Positions 59,559-64,000 of a DNA stretch of 64,000 nucleotides are shown here, piece after piece. The stretch comes from an uncultured Ruminococcus sp. GTDB lineage: Bacteria > Bacillota > Clostridia > Oscillospirales > Acutalibacteraceae. The first letter of the stretch is position 1. Each line of letters opens with the position of its first letter. Position numbers and translations under genes: made by a program. The stretch is from contig CADBHB010000018.1 in NCBI GenBank assembly GCA_902794395.1, positions 1 to 64,000 on the forward strand. The letters run 5' to 3'. A model generated the notes under the pieces. It made no database searches. It was not told the DNA's origin and saw nothing but the letters and a program-made list of their open reading frames with translations.

Positions 59559-61679
59559 ATGCAACAATACTGCTATAACTGTATGCAAAAGCTGGGCGAT
59601 TCACCCGTTTGCGGAAGCTGCGGCTACGACAACAATAACCCCTCAGAGGTTTCTCCGTACCACATGCTTCCCGGAAGCGTGCTCGCCAACAAATATCTCG
59701 TCGGCAACGTTCTCGGCGAAGGCGGCTTCGGCATCACCTACATAGGTCTGGACACCGTGCTGAGCAAGCGCGTCGCGATAAAGGAGTTTTATCCCTCGGG
59801 CGCTGCCAACCGCACCAACTCCGTATCCGAAAAGGTCATCGTCACCAAAGGCAAGGAGAGTTTTTTCACCAAGGGCGTTCAGCGCTTCCTGTTTGAAGCC
59901 AAAAATGTCGCCGCCTTTTATGACGAGGAGGGCGTGGTAGACGTTCTGGACTACTTCCAGGCAAACGGCACCGCCTACATCGTTATGGAATATGTCGACG
60001 GCGAAACCCTGAAACACCACGTAAACACCGAAGGACGTTTTGAAGCCGATAAGCTTATCACCTTGCTGCTGCCGGTGATGAAATCTCTGTCCTATATGCA
60101 CACTAAGGGCATTATCCACCGCGACATCAGCCCCGATAATATCATGCTGACAAAGCGCGGCAAGATGAAGCTGATGGACTTCGGCTCCGCCCGTTATTAT
60201 ACCAATGAAGAGCGCGAGATGTCCGTCATCCTCAAGCAGGGCTTCGCGCCCGAGGAACAGTACCGCCGCAACGGCGAGCAGGGTCCCTACACAGACGTTT
60301 ACGCGCTGTGCGCCACCATCTACGCCTGCATAACGGGAAGCATCCCCGACGACAGCCTTGACCGCCTGGCAAACGATACGCTCAAGCCGCCCTCCAAGCT
60401 GGGCGTGCAGATGCTCCCCCATCAGGAGCGTGCGCTCATGCACGGTCTGGCGCTGCGGTCAAAGGATCGCACACCCGACATGGACACGCTTATCAAGGAA
60501 TTCACCACCCCCGTCAGGGGCTATCAGACTACACCTAATCCCGCCGCGCGGCCGCAGCAGCCTATTAAAACGACACCTTCCTACCGTCCCACGCAGCAGC
60601 AGCCCGTGAAAACGACGCCTTCCTACCGTCCCACGCAGCAGCAGCCCGTGAAAGTGACGCCTTCTTACCGTCCCACGCAGCAGCAGCCCGTGAAAACGAC
60701 GCCTTCTTACCGTCCCGCGCGGCCCGCCGGCTCGGCTCCTGTTGACAAAACCGTACAGCAGCCCGCTAAACCGGTGACCTCTTACCGTCCCGCGCAGCCC
60801 GCCGGCACGGCTCCTGTTGACAAAACCGTACAGCAGCCTGCTAAACCGGTGACCTCTTACCGTCCCGCGCAGCCCGCCGGCACGGCTCCTGTTGAAAAAA
60901 CAGTGCAGCAGCCCGTTAAACCGGTGACCTCTTACCGTCCCGCGCAGCCCGCCGGCTCGGCTCCTGTTGAAAAAACAGTGCAGCAGCCAGCTAATCCGGT
61001 GACCTCTTACCGTCCCGCACAACCCGCCGGCTCGGCTCCTGTTGACAAAACCGTACAGCAGCCAGCTAATCCGGTGACCTCTTACCGTCCCGCGCAGCCG
61101 CAGCAGCCGGCTCAGGCAAAACCTGCCTATCAGCCCTCGAACCCCTCGGCGTCATCCGGAAACAAAAAGCCTTTGATTATCATAGCCGTCGTTTTGGCAG
61201 TCCTGGTGATCGCGGGCATCGTGACCGGCATAGTTATTTCAGCCAACAGCAAGGGTTCTAAAAGCAGTTCCGGCAGCAGCGCCTCCGCCTCTAACATCCA
61301 CACGATCACAGGAAACACCGGCGTCAAGCTGATAGAGGACAACGCCATTGACACCTCGGACAGCAGCGCGCAAGTAAAAATACAAGAATACATCACGGCG
61401 CATCCGGAGGCAAAAACCTCCATGAACTCCTCGATGAACGGAAACGGTGAAGGAGATATTTACGCTCGCGGTAACGCGATGGTTTACGAGGTTAAAGTCA
61501 GCACGGATGTGACCGATGAACAAAAAAGCACGCTAAGCTCCTATCTGGAGTCCATGAAAAGCTCGCTTTCCTCTTCGCTGAGCCAGGCAAAGTCGGAATC
61601 CGGAGTTTCTAACATGGTCATCGTCATCGCATATATCGACAATACCAACGCCTTGCTCGCAAGCACCATAGTAAAATAA
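59559..61679 (+). CDS. Zinc-ribbon Ser/Thr protein kinase with outer DUF4854-like domain
   Basis: 706 residues. A zinc ribbon (Cys5, 8, 18, 21), then a Hanks-type kinase (about 45-310): GEGGFGITYIG, catalytic Lys74, HRDISPDN with Asp188, MDFGSAR with Asp206, and GFAPEEQYRRNGEQGPYTDV. A linker of two repeat types (about 333-513) leads to one span at about 533-555, and then an outer domain (about 570-706) like DUF4854. Activation-loop Thr/Ser are likely autophosphorylation sites. A near twin begins at 62769. Confidence 0.92.
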   Translation: MQQYCYNCMQKLGDSPVCGSCGYDNNNPSEVSPYHMLPGSVLANKYLVGNVLGEGGFGITYIGLDTVLSKRVAIKEFYPSGAANRTNSVSEKVIVTKGKESFFTKGVQRFLFEAKNVAAFYDEEGVVDVLDYFQANGTAYIVMEYVDGETLKHHVNTEGRFEADKLITLLLPVMKSLSYMHTKGIIHRDISPDNIMLTKRGKMKLMDFGSARYYTNEEREMSVILKQGFAPEEQYRRNGEQGPYTDVYALCATIYACITGSIPDDSLDRLANDTLKPPSKLGVQMLPHQERALMHGLALRSKDRTPDMDTLIKEFTTPVRGYQTTPNPAARPQQPIKTTPSYRPTQQQPVKTTPSYRPTQQQPVKVTPSYRPTQQQPVKTTPSYRPARPAGSAPVDKTVQQPAKPVTSYRPAQPAGTAPVDKTVQQPAKPVTSYRPAQPAGTAPVEKTVQQPVKPVTSYRPAQPAGSAPVEKTVQQPANPVTSYRPAQPAGSAPVDKTVQQPANPVTSYRPAQPQQPAQAKPAYQPSNPSASSGNKKPLIIIAVVLAVLVIAGIVTGIVISANSKGSKSSSGSSASASNIHTITGNTGVKLIEDNAIDTSDSSAQVKIQEYITAHPEAKTSMNSSMNGNGEGDIYARGNAMVYEVKVSTDVTDEQKSTLSSYLESMKSSLSSSLSQAKSESGVSNMVIVIAYIDNTNALLASTIVK
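60555..61097 (+). repeat. Two tandem-repeat types in the kinase linker
   Basis: Four copies of a 42-base unit coding QQPVKTTPSYRPTQ (60555-60722), then five copies of a 75-base unit with PAGTAPVDKTVQQPAKPVTS (60723-61097). The two share TSYRP/TPSYRP, suggesting that one arose from the other. Likely variable in copy number. Confidence 0.9.
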
Positions 61680-61689
61680 ACATCTAAAA

Positions 61690-61718
61690 AAGCACAACAA
61701 AATCGTTGTGCTTTTTTT
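61690..61718 (+). terminator. Terminator after kinase 1
   Basis: AAGCACAAC/GTTGTGCTT stem then TTTTTTC. Confidence 0.9.
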
Positions 61719-61728
61719 CATTTATTTG

Positions 61729-61757
61729 TTGCAAATCACCACAAGATGGGTTATAAT
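61729..61757 (+). promoter_or_regulatory. Promoter of the zinc-ribbon / kinase 2 pair
   Basis: TTGCAA at 61729-61734, 17-base spacer, perfect TATAAT at 61752-61757. Confidence 0.82.
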
Positions 61758-61789
61758 AGTATTATTCTATATAATAGGAGGTACAATGT

Positions 61790-62737
61790 ATGAATTGTCC
61801 TAATTGTAACAGCCCTTTACAGCCAAATCAAAAATTCTGTGACACCTGCGGTTACAGCGTCGGCAGCGAAGCTTTTTCCGATAGTCCCACTATGGCGGTA
61901 GATCCTTACAACGCTCCCGCCGGTAATGCGCCTCAGCCTTCCGAGTATTATCCTCAGGAGCCTGCCCCTCAGCAGCCCTATTATCAGGAACCCGCTCAGC
62001 AGCCTTACTATCAGGATCCGGTTCCCCAGCAGCCCTATTATCCCGACAACAATCAGCAGTACTACGGCGGCGGCTCTTCACAGCCTCCCAAAAAGAACAA
62101 TATGGTACTGATTATCGTTATCATCGCTTTAGCGGTGCTGTTGGTCGGCGGCGGTATCGCCACCGCTATCATCCTCCTGAACAACAAGGACGATAAGAAG
62201 AAAGATGAATCAAGCAATCCCAGCACTCTCAGCGCTACTCTTTCAACCGGATCAAAAGATGATTCCAGCAGCGACGATGATTACTCAAGCTCCCGCAGCG
62301 AATCCTCCCGTGAGTCTTCGCGTGAATCTTCGCGTGAATCTTCGCGTGAATCCTCCAGCTCCAGCTCGTCCAAAGGCATCACGCTTTCCGAGGCAAAGAG
62401 CCACGCCTATGAGATAAAGTCCGGCTTTGTTGAGAAGATCCTTGACAATGACGACCGCGCTAAGGACGGCGATACCGTTGTGACCAAGCAGATCTATTAC
62501 TGCTCCGACGGCGACGATCAGGGCGATTACTATCTCGCTTACATTTACTACAACCAGACTCAAGATTACTACTACGCGCTTTACGACTTCAACTATGAGT
62601 TCTCGATCGTAAACGGCAAGGTTGAATACGATTCCTCTTATCTGCTGCGCGGCGACTACTCCTCCTCTGAAAAGGACGCTACCAACAGCTGCTGGTTCAT
62701 GTCCAGCTCTTCTTACACCTGCACACCGCTTCTGTAA
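61790..62737 (+). CDS. Zinc-ribbon membrane protein with Ser-rich outer stalk
   Basis: 315 residues. Ribbon MNCPNCNSPL with FCDTCGY (Cys3, 6, 17, 20), Pro/Gln/Tyr-rich linker with QQPYYQ repeats (about 56-92), one span at about 105-130, an outer Ser/Arg/Glu stalk with RESS repeats (about 165-192), and a C-terminal domain rich in Tyr and Asp (DQGDYYLAYIYYNQTQDYYY). AGGAGG precedes the ATG. 31 bases before kinase 2, so the two are cotranscribed and may form a sensor pair. Confidence 0.87.
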   Translation: MNCPNCNSPLQPNQKFCDTCGYSVGSEAFSDSPTMAVDPYNAPAGNAPQPSEYYPQEPAPQQPYYQEPAQQPYYQDPVPQQPYYPDNNQQYYGGGSSQPPKKNNMVLIIVIIALAVLLVGGGIATAIILLNNKDDKKKDESSNPSTLSATLSTGSKDDSSSDDDYSSSRSESSRESSRESSRESSRESSSSSSSKGITLSEAKSHAYEIKSGFVEKILDNDDRAKDGDTVVTKQIYYCSDGDDQGDYYLAYIYYNQTQDYYYALYDFNYEFSIVNGKVEYDSSYLLRGDYSSSEKDATNSCWFMSSSSYTCTPLL

Positions 62738-62768
62738 GGTGATAAACATAACTCTGGGATGATATTAT

Positions 62769-64000
62769 ATGCAAAACATCTGTTTTCACTGTATGAAACC
62801 GCTGAAGGACGCGGCGCCGTTTTGCCCGCGCTGCGGTCATAAAACAGGCAATCGAACCGCATCCGCGCCCTATCATCTGAACCCCGGCACCATACTGGCG
62901 GAGCGTTATTTGGTCGGCGACGTTTTGGGAGAAGGCGGCTTCGGCATAACCTATATCGGTCTGGACACCACGCTCAGCAAGCGCGTCGCCATCAAGGAAT
63001 TCTACCCCTCGGGCGCGGCTAACCGCTACAACGAGAATTCCGCCAACGTGCTGGTTACCCAGGGAAAGGAAGATTTCTTCCGCAAAGGCGTGGAACGCTT
63101 TCTGGTCGAAGCCAAAGCTATTGCCGCGTTCTCGTCCGAAGACGGTATCGTAGACGTTTTGGATTATTTCCAGGCAAATGAAACAGCATACATCGTCATG
63201 GAATTCCTCGACGGTGATAATCTCAAGGATCATGTGACCAACCACGGAGTGTTTGAGGCGCACAAGCTCATTGAAATGATGCTTCCGGTAATGAGATCCC
63301 TCAAAACCATCCATGCGCAGGGCATTATCCACCGCGACATCAGCCCCGATAATCTTATGCTGACCAAAAGCGGCAAGCTCAAGCTGATGGATTTCGGCTC
63401 CGCGCGCTACTACACCAACGAGGAACGGCAGATGTCGGTGGTGCTCAAGCAGGGCTTCGCCCCCGAGGAACAGTACCGCCGCAACGGCAAGCAGGGTCCC
63501 TTTACCGACGTTTACGCGCTTTGTGCCACCATCTACTCCTGCATAACGGGAAAGGTGCCTGCCGACAGCCTGGCGCGTCTGGCGGGCGAACCGCTGAAAA
63601 GCCCCTCTGTGCTGGGAATATCCATTTCGGACAGCGAGGAAAACGCGCTGCTGCACGGCTTGGCGCTGCTCGCGGAAAACCGCACGCCCGACATGGACAC
63701 CCTTATAAAGGAGTTCACCGCCAAAGGCAAAACAAATGTGACCCTTGACGCCAACACCCTTTCCGAAAGCTACTTCGGAAAGACAGCGCATCGCACAGAA
63801 CAGCAGCGGCAGGAACAACCTCCAACGCCGCAGCAGCCGGCGCAAGCTCCGTTTTCTCAGCCGCCTATGCAAAACACGGGCTATCAGCAAACCCCCTGGC
63901 AGCAACAGCCGATCCAGCCCAATGTTCCGCCATATTCCACACAGCCTTATCCGCAAACTATGATGAACAATATGCCGCAGAAAAAATCAAACAGCGGAGT
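62769..64000 (+). CDS. Second zinc-ribbon Ser/Thr protein kinase, 3' end beyond window
   Basis: The first 410 codons are seen. Zinc ribbon (Cys5, 8, 19, 22: MQNICFHCMKPL, FCPRCGH), then a kinase domain very close to that of kinase 1: GEGGFGITYIG, Lys76 in VAIKEF, HRDISPDNLML, MDFGSAR and GFAPEEQYRRNGKQGPFTDV. The linker after about 330 is Pro/Gln-rich (QQPPMQNTGY-like). The membrane span and outer domain would lie beyond the edge. A recent duplication of the gene at 59559 with an unrelated linker is inferred. Confidence 0.92.
   Translation, partial: MQNICFHCMKPLKDAAPFCPRCGHKTGNRTASAPYHLNPGTILAERYLVGDVLGEGGFGITYIGLDTTLSKRVAIKEFYPSGAANRYNENSANVLVTQGKEDFFRKGVERFLVEAKAIAAFSSEDGIVDVLDYFQANETAYIVMEFLDGDNLKDHVTNHGVFEAHKLIEMMLPVMRSLKTIHAQGIIHRDISPDNLMLTKSGKLKLMDFGSARYYTNEERQMSVVLKQGFAPEEQYRRNGKQGPFTDVYALCATIYSCITGKVPADSLARLAGEPLKSPSVLGISISDSEENALLHGLALLAENRTPDMDTLIKEFTAKGKTNVTLDANTLSESYFGKTAHRTEQQRQEQPPTPQQPAQAPFSQPPMQNTGYQQTPWQQQPIQPNVPPYSTQPYPQTMMNNMPQKKSNSG

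Noticed and set aside
62697..63956. 419-codon minus-strand open frame
   Set aside because: Antisense to kinase 2; the kinase motifs on the plus strand are unambiguous. A similar mirror frame exists opposite kinase 1.

Overview
The window reads as a piece of chromosome from a spore-lineage Clostridia, most likely an Oscillospirales/Ruminococcaceae relative. The basis is the clostridial S10-spc-alpha ribosomal cluster with secY-adk-map-KOW-infA-rpmJ inside it, a FabK-type fatty-acid operon, ywiB beside argS, SpoVAC, a BofC-like protein, a class B sortase, an AlgI/DHHW pair, and a series of membrane proteins that begin with a zinc ribbon. Codons are GC-rich at third positions, which creates many long mirror-image reading frames opposite real genes; these were left out. 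I saw no tRNA, rRNA, CRISPR array, insertion sequence, prophage or replication origin.

Layout. 1-4.3 kb (minus): the start of rpmG, then murI-ywiB-argS and an unrecognised 265-residue protein. 4.4-5.4 kb: a lone zinc-ribbon membrane protein. 5.6-13.8 kb (minus): a complete fatty-acid initiation and elongation operon, fabK-fabD-fabG-fabF-accB-fabZ-accC-accD-accA, from one strong promoter; fabH and acpP are not in it. 14-22 kb: a BofC-like secreted protein, a class A PBP, hom-lysC, an aminotransferase and trpS. 22-29.4 kb: an alpha/beta-hydrolase-fold protein without its nucleophile, a MecA-like adaptor, a GH13 glycosidase, an MBOAT-DHHW acyltransferase pair and a SHOCT protein. 29.5-45.3 kb (minus): the ribosomal protein supercluster from rpsJ to rplQ with rpoA. 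45.4-54 kb: a corrinoid adenosyltransferase, three small lipoproteins, and a minus-strand group reading cysteine desulfurase, thiI, sortase, a CinA-like domain protein and a diaminobutyrate aminotransferase. 54-64 kb: SpoVAC, several zinc-ribbon membrane proteins, a G3E GTPase with a flavodoxin, a PASTA-YARHG protein, and two Ser/Thr kinases that each begin with a zinc ribbon; the second runs off the window.

How parts fit. AccABCD makes malonyl-CoA, FabD loads it onto ACP, and FabF, FabG, FabZ and FabK run the elongation cycle. Hom and LysC feed the aspartate family of amino acids. NifS-like desulfurase and ThiI together supply sulfur for tRNA thiolation. AlgI-like MBOAT and DHHW proteins normally O-acetylate an envelope polymer. 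The terminal cluster looks like an envelope-sensing system built from zinc-ribbon cytoplasmic heads, single membrane spans and repetitive Pro/Gln linkers, with PASTA and kinase functions on separate polypeptides.

The most surprising observations are two essential ribosomal genes, rpsN (S14) and rpsJ (S10), each carrying a frame-breaking internal deletion (about 40 and 58 bases by comparison with family length); a strongly structured RNA between rplW and rplB; and a sortase fused to a degenerate CinA/MoCF-like cytoplasmic domain with a second such protein beside it.
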